A DNA stretch of 10,701 nucleotides from Balneolales bacterium (GCA_007127695.1 SKYW01000303.1:1-10701); one strand, 5' to 3'. Shown: positions 1 to 9,072, counted from the first letter of the stretch. A program made the numbers and translations. Notes: generated from the sequence alone by a model not told the origin.

Positions 1-127
1 CGGCTGCATCCACCCGGCTGCGACAATACTGGCATCACCGGCCAAACTGTTTATATGGCCGGGCGTATCAACCTGTCAGCAAAATGATGATCAATGTAAT
101 GAGTGAGGAGACCAGGAGAAAGATCAT
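1..127 (-). pseudogene. Candidate partial lipoprotein gene with an apparent frameshift at the lipobox
   Basis: Seen: on the minus strand an ATG (127-125) lies 5 nt after a GGGAG and 19 nt after the serpin stop. It starts the peptide MIFLLVSSLITLIIILLTG, an almost purely hydrophobic leader. The next codon is TGA (70-68), exactly where a lipobox LLTG-C would have its cysteine (TGC/TGT). The +1 frame (GAT ACG CCC..., from 69) is open to the window edge and reads DTPGHINSLAGDAS and on to WMQP. Inference: adding one pyrimidine after the TG would give LLTGC-DTPGH..., a normal type II signal peptide followed by a mature protein. It would be a small gene co-transcribed with the serpin and broken by a 1-nt deletion or a sequencing error. 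The product family is unknown because only about 24 mature residues are visible. Alternatives are a chance hydrophobic mini-ORF or +1 recoding at the UGA. Other genes here use TGA as stop, so a changed genetic code is unlikely. Confidence 0.4.
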
Positions 128-132
128 TCGGG

Positions 133-137
133 CTCCC
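133..137 (-). promoter_or_regulatory. Shine-Dalgarno for the left-edge lipoprotein-like gene
   Basis: GGGAG on the minus strand, with a 5-nt spacer to the ATG at 127-125. It lies between the serpin stop (149-147) and that ATG, within the palindrome ctcccgggag (133-142). Its spacing resembles that of the serpin's own GGAGA, which is the main reason for taking the short hydrophobic frame seriously. Confidence 0.4.
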
Positions 138-146
138 GGGAGTGGT

Positions 147-1427
147 TTATCCGGCATATTTACCCATGAATAGGATGGTGTTGCTGCCCTTTTCGCGGAT
201 GAAGAACAGGAACGGGCGGTCCAGCCGGATGGTAAGCTCCTGTGGACCCACGCTTTCCCGGCTGATCTCGATGACGGTTACAGCCGCCGCTTCGCTGCCT
301 TCCTCGTCCACCTTGATCACCGCACGGTGCATCACATTGGAGATAAATAGCTCTTCAACGGGGTGGATGCGACTGAAATCGGCCTCGCCGACAAGGAAGG
401 GGAAGGTCAAGCCCATGGTTTGCAGGTCTTCCATGATATCTTCGTAGTCGAAATCGATCTCGAAGCGCGGCAGGTAGACGTTGACCGTGTCTTCCCCGAT
501 TTGCGAGGTGATGGCATCGAACTCCTGGCGGGTGAGCGCGCCGGCGAATTCGCCGAGGTTGTGCCGGTCGGCGGGCAGGAAAGCGGTGAAGGAGAAGGCA
601 CCGTCGCCGTAGGACAGGTCCACAACCTGCCATTCCTCGTTTTCAAAGTAGCCGAAGGCTTCACGCACGCGCATCAGCGGCACGTCGGTTTTTTCGCCGG
701 TGGCGGTGGTGAAGGGGGCGTCACGGGTGTCGTCGGGATCGAACTGCACGGTCCAGTCGGCCTTGAAATAGATGGCGTTGATGAGGTACATGACCACATC
801 CGGGCCGATCTCGTCGATCATCTCCTCGATCAGGCCGTTGGTCTTGTCGCTGATCCAGCCGTTGATGACATCCACGGAGGCGGGGTCGGCGAAGTCCAGA
901 TCGGCGATTTCGGCATCGAAGTATTCGGCATTGGTCTGCAGGAACTCTTCGAGCACTTCAAAGCCCCGGCGATACCACACGGAGTTGGCGATTTCCATGC
1001 GCACCTGCGGGTCCAGCCGGGTGAGCAGGTCGATAAGGTCGCGGAAGGCGGTGTTGATCTCCTCGTTGGAAAGTCCGTCGTGGCCGAAAAAGCCGCGCAT
1101 CTGTTCGTACGTTTCCCCGTCGGTGCCGTTCAGCGCCATGCCGAACGCCATGGAGATGCTCAGCGGGGAGGTAAAAAAGCTCTCATCCGAGGCCGAGTGC
1201 GCCAGTTTTCCCAGCAAGGCAAAAGTGAAGTCATTGGAACCGTCCACCAGCACCTGTTCCTGAGCGCTCAGTTCGCGCATCGGGATGCCGTCCTGGTCGT
1301 CCTTGTCGGCGTCGGCCACATCGCAGCCGGAGAAAACGACGAGAAGCACGAGGAGTATTGACAGGTTGTGGAAGCGGGTTGAGCGGTTTTTGCGGGTGCG
1401 TAACATCGGGTTGCTGTCCGGTATCAT
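147..1427 (-). CDS. Lipoprotein serpin (serine/cysteine protease inhibitor, family I4)
   Basis: A 426-aa serpin: a suicide inhibitor that traps proteases when its reactive-centre loop is cut. Seen: an N-terminal basic region (R10-R18), a hydrophobic segment at about 21-33 and a lipobox-like FSGC with C35, so it is probably lipid-anchored outside the cytoplasm. An acidic linker (36-48) precedes the serpin fold (about 58-426). Family marks are the NAIYFKADW segment (217-225), the hinge EEGSEAAAVT (375-384) and the C-terminal signature LDRPFLFFI (402-410), ending in MGKYAG. The hinge has the small residues at P12-P10 that loop insertion needs, so an inhibitory serpin is likely. Standard counting puts P1-P1' at E391-S392, with R390 at P2. 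The loop is about 3 residues longer than in alpha-1-antitrypsin, so the scissile bond is uncertain. Known: the Bacteroidota serpin miropin (Tannerella) is a broad-range lipoprotein inhibitor. The start is chosen for its GGAGA Shine-Dalgarno; M8 is an alternative. The target protease is unknown. Confidence 0.93.
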   Translation of the reverse strand: MIPDSNPMLRTRKNRSTRFHNLSILLVLLVVFSGCDVADADKDDQDGIPMRELSAQEQVLVDGSNDFTFALLGKLAHSASDESFFTSPLSISMAFGMALNGTDGETYEQMRGFFGHDGLSNEEINTAFRDLIDLLTRLDPQVRMEIANSVWYRRGFEVLEEFLQTNAEYFDAEIADLDFADPASVDVINGWISDKTNGLIEEMIDEIGPDVVMYLINAIYFKADWTVQFDPDDTRDAPFTTATGEKTDVPLMRVREAFGYFENEEWQVVDLSYGDGAFSFTAFLPADRHNLGEFAGALTRQEFDAITSQIGEDTVNVYLPRFEIDFDYEDIMEDLQTMGLTFPFLVGEADFSRIHPVEELFISNVMHRAVIKVDEEGSEAAAVTVIEISRESVGPQELTIRLDRPFLFFIREKGSNTILFMGKYAG

Positions 1428-1433
1428 ATCGGG

Positions 1434-1438
1434 TCTCC
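1434..1438 (-). promoter_or_regulatory. Shine-Dalgarno of the serpin gene
   Basis: GGAGA on the minus strand, with a 6-nt spacer to the ATG at 1427-1425. It supports this start over the internal ATG encoding M8. Confidence 0.6.
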
Positions 1439-1733
1439 AGGTTTATTTCAACGTTTGCCAATTCGGTTGTTCATCCGTGGTACACATAATGTTGCGAAAG
1501 CACCTAGTGCCGGTTGCTTTACTTTTCCCGGACATGCCGATAGCGACCGGTGGGGATCAAGGATAGCTCGCCATGTGTTGAAGTCTTGCAGCCGGTGTAT
1601 TCCTTCCGTTCCTATGCAAATACGGGTCTGCTTTTTAACGGAACCGATCTTGGTTCTATTTAAAAAATTAGTGCATTTTTCAGCTTTCAGGAATAAAAAA
1701 AGGGCTTTCATACAAAGAGGTACTGTTTTTTAT

Positions 1734-1762
1734 TTGAATGGCAGATGTTTTTTGTACATATT
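1734..1762 (+). promoter_or_regulatory. Weak candidate promoter for gltBD
   Basis: TTGAAT (1734-1739), a 17-nt spacer and CATATT (1757-1762): 4 of 6 matches to each sigma-70 box, in the AT-rich part of the region. A TTTG (1733-1736) about 19 nt before ACATATTG also loosely resembles the Bacteroidota -33/-7 pattern. It would give a leader of about 260 nt before the ATG at 2032. Matches of this quality occur by chance in AT-rich DNA. Confidence 0.2.
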
Positions 1763-2031
1763 GTTCCAATCGAATGAAATCATTTGGATATCGTTCGCCT
1801 GTTGTTGTCCGAGAGGATGAAGTAAAAATGTGACGTACCGGTTGGTGTCAGAGGAAATGATCACGCAGGGGTACGTACTGCGCTGTCGCGGTAACGCCGG
1901 TCCCGCCGGTGTCATGCGATCATACATGGACTGTTGGAATAGGTTTCTACCCGGCTTTGGAACAAAGCGGGCGCTATGATAGTGGGCAGTTTCCGAACCA
2001 TCCAAACCACCTGGCTAATAATCTTGAAGGC

Positions 2032-5000
2032 ATGAGAAAAGAAGGAATGTTGTCACCCGGAAAAGCTCCGGGCAAACAGGGATTGTACGATCCCGCACTG
2101 GAGCATGACGCTTGCGGAATCGGGTTCGTCGTCCATATCAAGGGCAAACAGTCCCACGATATCGTCCGGCAGGCGCTCCGTGTGTTGCGTCATCTGGATC
2201 ACCGTGGTGCCACTGGCGCAGAACACAACAGCGGTGATGGTGCGGGCATCCTGATGCAAATCCCCCATGAATTTTTCAAACAGTCCTGCGAGGGTCTTGG
2301 GTTTGATCTTCCCGATTATGGCAACTACGGTGTAGGCATGCTTTTCCTGCCGCCGGAGCGCGAACAGCGCAAGATCTGTGAAAAGATCATCGGGGAAATT
2401 GTCCGGGAGGAAGGTCTTAACATCCTTGGCTGGCGCAAGGTGCCCACGGACAACTCCAGTCTGGGACAGGCGGCCAGGTCACAGGAACCCCTGGTGAGGC
2501 AGGTATTCATCGAGCGTGACCCGTCGATGGAGTCGGTACTCGATTTCGAGCGCAAGCTGTTCGTGATCCGCCGCCGGTGCACCCTGGCCATCCAGCAGTC
2601 TGAACTGTTGGACGAGGACAAGGAATTTTACTATTTCAACAGTCTGTCTTCCCGCACCGTGGTATACAAGGGCATGCTCACGCCCAACCAGGTGGAGCTT
2701 TACTATCCGGACCTGAAGGATCCAAGTATGAAATCAGCCATTGCGCTGGTGCATTCGCGCTTCAGCACCAATACTTTCCCGAGCTGGAAGCTGGCGCATC
2801 CCTACCGGTACATCATCCACAACGGGGAGATAAACACGCTGCAGGGCAACCAGAACTGGATGCACGCCCGTGAAAAGCAATTCGCATCCACCCTGTTCGG
2901 CGACGATATGAAGAAGGTGTTGCCGATCATCCAGGAGGAGGGAAGCGACTCGGGCAAATTTGACAATGCCCTGGAGTTTTTGTCGCTCACGGGACGTTCC
3001 CTGCCGCATGCCATGATGATGATGATCCCGGAGCCCTGGGAGAAGCACGAGAGCATGAACGAGCTGCAGCGGGCTTTTTACGAATTTCACAGCTGCATGA
3101 TGGAACCGTGGGACGGACCCGCGTCCATCGCCTTTACCGACGGTGTGGTGGTGGGGGCGACGCTGGACCGTAACGGCCTGCGGCCTTCGCGCTATTACGT
3201 GACACGGGACGATATCGTGGTGCTGGCCTCGGAGGTGGGTGTGCTGGATATCAATCCGGAGGATGTGATCCGCAAGGAGCGCCTGCAACCCGGACGCATG
3301 CTGCTCATCGACACCGAGCAGGGGCGTATCATCAGCGACGAGGAGATCAAGAACGACATTGCCGGGGAGCATCCCTACCAGCATTGGCTGGACGAGAACA
3401 TGGTCCATTTCAACGATGTGACCGAAGAACTGGCTTATCCGGAACCCGACCTCTCGCATGATGAGGTGATCCATCGCCAGAAGGTGTTCGGGTTTACCTA
3501 CGAAGACCTGCGGGTTAATATCGGTCCGATGTCGGAGAACATGCTGCAACCGGTCGGTGCCATGGGCAATGATGCGCCCATGGCTGTGCTCTCGAACCAG
3601 CCGCAGCTTCTTTACAACTATTTCAAGCAGTTGTTCGCGCAGGTGACCAACCCGCCGATCGACCCGATCCGCGAGGAGCTGATCACATCCACAGAAACAT
3701 TGCTTGGTTCGCAGGGCAATATTCTCAATCCAGGACCGGAAAGCTGCAGGCAGATCTGCCTGGAGGGTCCGGTTCTGACCAGCGAGGAGCTGCGGCAGCT
3801 TCGTGATCTAGTGCTGCCTGGCTTTAAAAATGCAACCCTGCCCATATTGTTCAAAGCCGGAAGCGGTGGTTCGGGACTCAAAAAGAGTCTTGAGGGGTTG
3901 TTTGCCGCTGCGGATGAAGCAGTTCAGAACGGCGCCAATATCCTGATCCTTTCGGATCGCGGATTTGACAAGAAGCACGCCCCCATCCCCGCGCTGCTGG
4001 CGGTTTCGGGGCTCCATCATCACCTGATCCGCACAGGAAAACGCACCGAGGTCGGAATCGTACTCGAGTCCGGCGAACCACGGGAAGTCCACCATTTCTG
4101 CACACTGCTGGGCTACGGGGTGGATGCCGTGAACCCGTACATGGCCTACAACAGCCTTTATGACATGATACGCGAGGGGTTGCTGGAAGGGATGGATTAC
4201 GAACGTGCCGTGAAGGGCTACAACAAGGCGGTGGTCAAGGGTATCGTGAAGGTGATGTCCAAGATGGGGATATCCACCGTCAAATCGTACCGCGGCGCGC
4301 AGATTTTCGAGGCGCTGGGCATCAGCACGGAAGTGATCGACAACTACTTCACCTGGACCCAGTCCCGTGTGGACGGTATCGGGCTGGATATCATTGCCCG
4401 GGAGGCCGGAATGCGCCATCAGAAGGCGTACCCGAAAGTGCGGGTGAACGGTCGTGTACTTGACGAGGGAGGGCAGTACAAGTGGCGCAAGAACGGCGAG
4501 TACCACATGTACAATCCCGAGACAATCCACACGCTGCAGTTTGCCAGTAAACTGAACGACTATAAACTGTACAAGGATTACGCGCGGCTGCTTGACAAGC
4601 AGCTGGATCCGCCGCCCACGCTGCGGCATATGCTGGAATTTGATGATTCGGTGACCCCGGTGCCGCTGGAAGAGGTGGAGCCGGTCGAATCCATATGCCG
4701 GCGTTTCAAGACCGGGGCGATGTCCTACGGATCCATCAGCAGCGAGACCCATGAGGCGCTGGCCATTGCCATGAACCGGATCGGGGGCAAGAGCAACACC
4801 GGGGAAGGGGGAGAGGATCCTGCACGCTTTGTGCCGGATGCCAACGGCGATTCGCGCTGCAGTGCCATCAAGCAGGTGGCGTCTGGACGTTTTGGTGTGA
4901 CCAGCGAATACCTGACCAGCGCTCAGGAGATCCAGATCAAGATGGCGCAGGGGGCCAAGCCCGGTGAGGGCGGTGAGTTGCCCGGCCGGAAGGTGTATCC

Positions 5001-6657
5001 CTGGATTGCCAAAGAGCGGTATTCCACGCCCGGTGTCGGACTGATTTCACCGCCCCCCCACCACGATATCTACTCCATTGAAGACCTTGCCCAGCTCATC
5101 CACGATCTGAAAAACGCCAATACGAAGGCGCGGATCAACGTGAAGCTGGTGTCGCTGGCCGGGGTCGGCACCATCGCCGCCGGTGTGGCGAAGGGCAAGG
5201 CCGACGTGATCCTGATCAGTGGCCACGATGGCGGCACAGGCGCATCCCCCCAGACCAGCATCAAGCATGCCGGGCTGCCATGGGAGCTGGGGCTGGCCGA
5301 GACGCACCAGACACTGGTGCTCAACAACCTGCGCAGCCGGGTGGTGCTGGAAACGGACGGACAGGTCAAGACCGGCCGCGACATTGTCATCGCCGCGCTG
5401 CTGGGTGCCGAGGAATTCGGATTCGGGACCAGCGCCCTGATCACGCTCGGCTGTGTGATGATGCGCGTTTGCCACCTGGATACGTGTCCGGTCGGCGTGG
5501 CCACCCAGAATCCCGAGCTTCGCCACAAATTTGCCGGAGACCCGCAATATGTGGTCAACTTCATGAGGTTTGTGGCCCAGGACGTACGCGAGCAGATGGC
5601 ACGGCTGGGCTTCCGCACCATCGACGATATGATCGGACGTGTGGACCGGCTCCGCCAGCGCAAGACAGATCACTGGAAAGCCAGAACGCTCGATCTTTCC
5701 GCCATCCTGCACAAACCGCAGGTCAACGGGAATATCGGTGTTCGTAATTTCATGAAGCAGGATCACGGCCTGGACAATGCCATGGATATCCAGACGCTTC
5801 TGGATATCTGCGAACCTGCCATCAAGGACAAAACCCCCGTGCGTGCCAAGCTGCCCATCCACAATATCAACCGGGTGGTCGGTACCATCGTCGGAAGCGA
5901 AGTAACGCGGGCTCATGGTCGCGACGGGCTTCCCGAGGATACGATCCGGCTGAAGTTTCGTGGTTCGGCGGGACAGAGTTTCGGGGCGTTCGTGCCAAAA
6001 GGGATGACCATGGAGCTTGAGGGCGATGCCAACGATTATTTTGGCAAGGGCCTGTGCGGCGGCAAGCTCATCCTGTATCCACACTCCAATGCGCGTTTCA
6101 AACCGGAGGAGAACATCATCGTGGGCAACGTGTCGTTTTACGGGTCCACCGGCGGTGAGGCGTACATCCGCGGGATGGCCGGGGAGCGTTTCTGCGTGCG
6201 GAACAGCGGGGTACGGGCCGTGGTGGAAGCGGTCGGCGATCACGCCTGCGAGTACATGACGGGTGGACGCGTAGTGGTCCTTGGTCCGACCGGACGCAAC
6301 TTCGCCGCTGGAATGTCCGGCGGCATTGCTTATGTCCTTAACCTTGACAGTACCTTTGAGCAGCATTGCAACAAGGAAATGGTCCATTTGGAACGGCTTG
6401 AGGATGAAGATGAGATCATGGAAGTGATGCGGATGATCCGTCGTCACGCTGACTATACCGACAGCAACCGTGCCTGGAAGATCCTGGCCAAGTGGGACGA
6501 AATGGTGCCGCACTTTGTAAAAGTGCATCCGATCGACTTCAAACGCATGAACGAGGCGATCCACGAGGCGCATTTGCGCGGACTTGAAGGAGAAGAGGCC
6601 ATCATGGAAGCGTTCCAGATCAACAAAGGCGACAAGGCGCGTGCCGCCGGTAACTGA
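2032..6657 (+). CDS. gltB: Glutamate synthase (NADPH-type), large subunit GltB
   Basis: The large (alpha) subunit of GOGAT, cytoplasmic. It hydrolyses glutamine, channels the ammonia and makes glutamate from 2-oxoglutarate on FMN, using electrons from GltD. Numbered from the ATG at 2032 (1541 aa, normal for the family). The class II amidotransferase nucleophile is C28 in HDACGIGF, exposed after removal of a 27-residue propeptide; [11 protein letters not shown] (from about 263) is the glutamine site. A central domain spans about 470-790. The FMN/2-oxoglutarate synthase domain (about 820-1190) has SYGSIS (898-903), VKLVS (1037-1041) and [10 protein letters not shown] (1064-1073). The 3Fe-4S cysteines are C1141, C1147 and C1152 in a C-x5-C-x4-C pattern. 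The C-terminal GXGXG beta-helix includes [10 protein letters not shown] (about 1311). The frame is open to a GTG at 1909, which would give an unusual 68-residue propeptide, so I chose 2032; the ATG at 2047 is also possible. A GAAGG sits almost against both ATGs, so ribosome-site evidence does not decide. gltD follows after 53 nt. Confidence 0.97.
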   Translation: MRKEGMLSPGKAPGKQGLYDPALEHDACGIGFVVHIKGKQSHDIVRQALRVLRHLDHRGATGAEHNSGDGAGILMQIPHEFFKQSCEGLGFDLPDYGNYGVGMLFLPPEREQRKICEKIIGEIVREEGLNILGWRKVPTDNSSLGQAARSQEPLVRQVFIERDPSMESVLDFERKLFVIRRRCTLAIQQSELLDEDKEFYYFNSLSSRTVVYKGMLTPNQVELYYPDLKDPSMKSAIALVHSRFSTNTFPSWKLAHPYRYIIHNGEINTLQGNQNWMHAREKQFASTLFGDDMKKVLPIIQEEGSDSGKFDNALEFLSLTGRSLPHAMMMMIPEPWEKHESMNELQRAFYEFHSCMMEPWDGPASIAFTDGVVVGATLDRNGLRPSRYYVTRDDIVVLASEVGVLDINPEDVIRKERLQPGRMLLIDTEQGRIISDEEIKNDIAGEHPYQHWLDENMVHFNDVTEELAYPEPDLSHDEVIHRQKVFGFTYEDLRVNIGPMSENMLQPVGAMGNDAPMAVLSNQPQLLYNYFKQLFAQVTNPPIDPIREELITSTETLLGSQGNILNPGPESCRQICLEGPVLTSEELRQLRDLVLPGFKNATLPILFKAGSGGSGLKKSLEGLFAAADEAVQNGANILILSDRGFDKKHAPIPALLAVSGLHHHLIRTGKRTEVGIVLESGEPREVHHFCTLLGYGVDAVNPYMAYNSLYDMIREGLLEGMDYERAVKGYNKAVVKGIVKVMSKMGISTVKSYRGAQIFEALGISTEVIDNYFTWTQSRVDGIGLDIIAREAGMRHQKAYPKVRVNGRVLDEGGQYKWRKNGEYHMYNPETIHTLQFASKLNDYKLYKDYARLLDKQLDPPPTLRHMLEFDDSVTPVPLEEVEPVESICRRFKTGAMSYGSISSETHEALAIAMNRIGGKSNTGEGGEDPARFVPDANGDSRCSAIKQVASGRFGVTSEYLTSAQEIQIKMAQGAKPGEGGELPGRKVYPWIAKERYSTPGVGLISPPPHHDIYSIEDLAQLIHDLKNANTKARINVKLVSLAGVGTIAAGVAKGKADVILISGHDGGTGASPQTSIKHAGLPWELGLAETHQTLVLNNLRSRVVLETDGQVKTGRDIVIAALLGAEEFGFGTSALITLGCVMMRVCHLDTCPVGVATQNPELRHKFAGDPQYVVNFMRFVAQDVREQMARLGFRTIDDMIGRVDRLRQRKTDHWKARTLDLSAILHKPQVNGNIGVRNFMKQDHGLDNAMDIQTLLDICEPAIKDKTPVRAKLPIHNINRVVGTIVGSEVTRAHGRDGLPEDTIRLKFRGSAGQSFGAFVPKGMTMELEGDANDYFGKGLCGGKLILYPHSNARFKPEENIIVGNVSFYGSTGGEAYIRGMAGERFCVRNSGVRAVVEAVGDHACEYMTGGRVVVLGPTGRNFAAGMSGGIAYVLNLDSTFEQHCNKEMVHLERLEDEDEIMEVMRMIRRHADYTDSNRAWKILAKWDEMVPHFVKVHPIDFKRMNEAIHEAHLRGLEGEEAIMEAFQINKGDKARAAGN

Positions 6658-6710
6658 CGGCCGTATCCACCAGTGAAACCATATCAGAAAACAAGTTAAT
6701 TTAGTAGAAG

Positions 6711-8225
6711 ATGGGCAAAACAACCGGATTTCTCGAGTTTGAACGGAAAACCACACCTTTCCAGGCGCCGGAAAAGCGGATGAAAAGTTGGGAGGAATTC
6801 GCCGAACCGATGGCGGAGGAAGAACTCAGGCGCCAGGGTGCGCGATGCATGGACTGCGGCATCCCGTTCTGCCAGACCGGGAAGGCTACGCCGACCGGGG
6901 CCATGGGATGTCCGGTTTACAACCTTATTCCGGAGTGGAATGACCTGGTGTATCGCGGAAAATGGAAGGAAGCGCTGCGTCGCCTGCATAAAACCAACAA
7001 CTTTCCCGAGTTCACCGGGCGTGTGTGTCCCGCCCCCTGCGAAGGATCCTGCGTGCTGGGTATTAACGAACCGCCTGTGTCCATCAAAAGCATTGAGCAG
7101 GCGATCATTGACCGTGGTTTCGCCGAGGGATGGGTGGTTCCCGAGCCACCGGAAAAACGCACAGGGAAGACGGTCGGGGTTGTGGGATCGGGTCCGGCCG
7201 GACTTGCCGCCGCCGCTCAGCTCAACAGGGCGGGGCATACCGTGACAGTCTACGAGCGTGCCGATCGCATTGGCGGGCTGCTGACTTACGGCATTCCCAA
7301 TATGAAGCTTGACAAGCACATCGTGCAGCGGCGGATCGACCTGCTGACGGCCGAGGGCATCGAATTTGTGACAAATACCGAAATTGGCAAGGACATTCCG
7401 GCCGATGAGCTGCGGAAGAAGCACGACGCGCTTGTGCTTGCCGGCGGAGCGACCAGTCCGCGTGATTTGCCGGTGGATGGACGCGACCTGAAGGGCATTC
7501 ACTTTGCCATGGAGTTTCTTCATGCCGATACCAAGGGCCTGCTTGATTCCGGCCAGAACGGATCTGAGCACAAACTGGGCAGCCGGCCCAGAGGCAGTTA
7601 CACATCGGCGCGGGGCAAGCATGTGATCGTCATTGGCGGCGGGGACACCGGGACCGACTGTGTCAGCACCTCGCTGCGACACGGTTGCAAGAGCCTGACC
7701 CAGTTTGAGATCCTGCCGAAACCCCCTGAAAGCCGGTCCGACAGCAATCCCTGGCCCCAGTGGCCGCATATCTACAAACTGGATTACGGCCAGGAAGAGG
7801 CGCGTGTGAAATTCGGTGACGATCCGCGACGCTACGAGATCATGACAAAAAAATTCACGGGAGACGATAAAGGCAATGTGAAAGAGCTCCACACGGTCCA
7901 GATCACGTGGGAGGCTGGAGAGGGTGGACGTCGCATCCCGAAAGAGGTTCCCGGATCGGAAAAGGTGTGGGAAGCTGACCTGGTGCTTCTGGCCATGGGT
8001 TTTCTGGGACCCGAAAATCCGGTGCTCGACCAGCTGAGTATTGAGCGTGACGAGCGCTCCAACGCAAAGGCCGAGTTCGAAAAGTACGTCACCAATGTGG
8101 ATGGTGTTTTCGCCGCCGGGGATATGCGGCGCGGACAGAGCCTGGTGGTCTGGGCCATCAACGAGGGCCGCGGGGTAGCACGCGAATGCGACCGATGGCT
8201 TATGGGCAGCACGGAGCTGGCCTGA
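6711..8225 (+). CDS. gltD: Glutamate synthase, small subunit GltD
   Basis: The small (beta) subunit of GOGAT, 504 aa. It takes electrons from NAD(P)H on FAD and passes them through iron-sulfur clusters to the FMN of GltB. Seen: an N-terminal cysteine-rich domain with C46, C49, C54, C67, then C106, C110, C114 (CPAPCEGSC), as expected for the 4Fe-4S-binding region. The C54-C67 gap is 12 residues, longer than the x3 gap of Escherichia coli GltD. The FAD Rossmann motif is [12 protein letters not shown] (157-168), followed by the family stretch [20 protein letters not shown] (191-210). The NAD(P)H Rossmann motif is [11 protein letters not shown] (307-317), and the C-terminal FAD segment is [20 protein letters not shown] (468-487). 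The ATG at 6711 lies just before the conserved start and has only a weak AGAAG upstream; translational coupling to gltB is possible. Slightly longer than the usual 470-490 aa, partly through residues 281-302. It is not a stand-alone homologue such as dihydropyrimidine dehydrogenase, because gltB is adjacent. Confidence 0.97.
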   Translation: MGKTTGFLEFERKTTPFQAPEKRMKSWEEFAEPMAEEELRRQGARCMDCGIPFCQTGKATPTGAMGCPVYNLIPEWNDLVYRGKWKEALRRLHKTNNFPEFTGRVCPAPCEGSCVLGINEPPVSIKSIEQAIIDRGFAEGWVVPEPPEKRTGKTVGVVGSGPAGLAAAAQLNRAGHTVTVYERADRIGGLLTYGIPNMKLDKHIVQRRIDLLTAEGIEFVTNTEIGKDIPADELRKKHDALVLAGGATSPRDLPVDGRDLKGIHFAMEFLHADTKGLLDSGQNGSEHKLGSRPRGSYTSARGKHVIVIGGGDTGTDCVSTSLRHGCKSLTQFEILPKPPESRSDSNPWPQWPHIYKLDYGQEEARVKFGDDPRRYEIMTKKFTGDDKGNVKELHTVQITWEAGEGGRRIPKEVPGSEKVWEADLVLLAMGFLGPENPVLDQLSIERDERSNAKAEFEKYVTNVDGVFAAGDMRRGQSLVVWAINEGRGVARECDRWLMGSTELA

Positions 8226-8273
8226 CAATCCTGCTCTTAGAATCCTGCTCTTAGAATCCTGCTCTGACAATCC
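8223..8273. repeat. 14-bp tandem repeat at the gltD stop codon
   Basis: The unit aatcctgctcttag occurs at 8227-8240 and 8241-8254. A third copy (8255-8268) ends in tgac instead of ttag, and a 5-nt partial copy follows (8269-8273). The tgac that closes the third copy also precedes the first copy, where its tga (8223-8225) is the gltD stop. The array looks like recent slipped-strand duplication in the 3' untranslated region. I see no hairpin or T-run that would make it a terminator. Confidence 0.85.
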
Positions 8274-8407
8274 ATCATTTCCCGTTTCGGAAGCTTAAGT
8301 GCAGTGCATCCCGATTGTTTGAATTGGGGGGAATGATAACCCGTGCGAAGGCGATTATATAGATAGATACCTTTCGTCAGAAACCAAAAATCCGAAACGT
8401 ATTATAT

Positions 8408-9046
8408 ATGAAGATTGCAGTACTGGGAGCTCACGGGCAAATCGCCATGCTCCTTCACCCCATTCTCAAAAGCAACGGTCATGATGTAATCGGGCTGATC
8501 CGTAATCCTGATCACTCAGATGAAGTCGAAAGAGCCGGGGCACGGCCGGCAATCTGCGATCTAGAGGCACAAGATGATATCTCCGATGCCGTCGGTAAAG
8601 TGGACGCCGTGATATTTGCCGCTGGCGCCGGTCCCGGAAGCGGAGCCGTGCGGAAGTGGAGCGTGGATCGGGATGGTGCCATCAAATTGATTGATGCAGC
8701 AAAGAAAAACGGCATCAGCCGCTATGTCATGATCAGTGCCATGAAAGTGGAAGAGCCGCGTGGAAACGAGGTGTTCCAGGTGTATCAGAAGGCCAAGTCT
8801 GAAGCGGACAAGGCATTGCGTGAAAGCGGGTTGGACTGGACCATCATCCGTCCGGGACGTCTGGCCGACAACTTGCCGACAGGTCGCATCACCCTGGGAT
8901 CTGATCTGGAGTCGGGGGAAATCCCGCGTGCCGATGTTGCAGCCGTCGTAGCCGAGGTCCTTGAAATACCCGAGTCAGCCGGTCATCAGTGGGATCTGAT
9001 TTCAGGCGATACGCTGATCGAAGCTGCAATCAGGCAGGCACTCTGA
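8408..9046 (+). CDS. Atypical short-chain dehydrogenase, NAD(P)-binding (YhfK-like)
   Basis: A 212-aa cytoplasmic protein of the atypical SDR group (NAD(P)-binding, PF13460 type), closely resembling Bacillus subtilis YhfK in overall layout. Seen: a nucleotide-binding glycine motif at the very N-terminus (VLGAHGQIA, 5-13), an IFAAGAG strand end (69-75), DRDGAIKLIDAAK (87-99), MISAMK (108-113), a YxxxK pair (Y126, K130), IIRPGRL (146-152), IPRADVA (172-178) and a late SGDT. The full family length is present. The substrate is unknown; relatives are annotated as sugar-epimerase-like or NADH-flavin-reductase-like, mostly without biochemical proof. The start at 8408 is the only sensible one because the glycine motif follows at once. 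The upstream bases (attatat) are AT-rich with no Shine-Dalgarno. The 182 nt after gltD and the lack of a shared operon pattern suggest separate transcription. TACCTTTC (8368-8375) loosely matches a Bacteroidota -7 box, but I found no -33 partner. Confidence 0.9.
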   Translation: MKIAVLGAHGQIAMLLHPILKSNGHDVIGLIRNPDHSDEVERAGARPAICDLEAQDDISDAVGKVDAVIFAAGAGPGSGAVRKWSVDRDGAIKLIDAAKKNGISRYVMISAMKVEEPRGNEVFQVYQKAKSEADKALRESGLDWTIIRPGRLADNLPTGRITLGSDLESGEIPRADVAAVVAEVLEIPESAGHQWDLISGDTLIEAAIRQAL

Positions 9047-9072
9047 CACATCCGATGCACAAGCTGGCATAA

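Larger units (their letters stand above)
1428..2031. other. Divergent intergenic region between serpin and gltB
   Basis: 604 nt between two divergently read genes. Open frames of up to 121 codons exist on both strands, but their translations have no recognisable motif and mixed, cysteine-rich composition, so I call no gene. The middle (about 1625-1800) is AT-rich with A and T runs, typical of promoter DNA. Positions 1862-1912 are abruptly GC-rich and contain an imperfect dyad, CGCAG (1864-1868) / CTGCG (1878-1882), around GTACGTAC (1871-1878). A looser outer pair is TGATCACGCA (1858-1867) / TGCGATCA (1915-1922). I recognise no known riboswitch or tRNA. The gltB reading frame stays open back to a GTG at 1909, but that part does not look like GltB. 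Confidence 0.6.

Noticed and set aside
68..70. Selenocysteine or a changed genetic code at the TGA in the left-edge gene
   Set aside because: The same frame meets a second TGA ten codons later, the other genes end normally at TGA, and the +1 frame gives a more natural continuation.
133..142. The palindrome ctcccgggag as a terminator of the serpin gene
   Set aside because: It has no loop and no T-run, and it is better explained as containing the ribosome site of the next gene.
363..1361. A 332-codon open frame on the plus strand, antisense to the serpin
   Set aside because: It is rich in His, Gly and Val with no motif, and mirrors the GC-rich third positions of the serpin, which has clear family signatures.
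1739..1755. A possible sigma-54 promoter (TGGCA at 1739-1743), which would suit nitrogen control of gltBD
   Set aside because: The -12 element TTGC is missing: the matching place reads only T residues and TTTG.
1455..1820. A 121-codon open frame on the plus strand in the intergenic region
   Set aside because: Cysteine- and Phe-rich translation with no motif, through AT-rich promoter-like DNA; no Shine-Dalgarno and no operon context.
3010..3026. An ATG-repeat run (Met-Met-Met-Met) within gltB as a microsatellite
   Set aside because: A PHAMMM-type methionine run is a normal conserved stretch in GltB proteins.
5047..6756. A 569-codon open frame on the minus strand across the 3' half of gltB
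   Set aside because: Codon-bias shadow of a highly conserved GltB; the composition is not protein-like and no domain is recognisable.
6696..8270. A 524-codon open frame antisense to all of gltD
   Set aside because: It covers gltD almost exactly, a sign of codon-bias mirroring; no ribosome site or family motif was seen.
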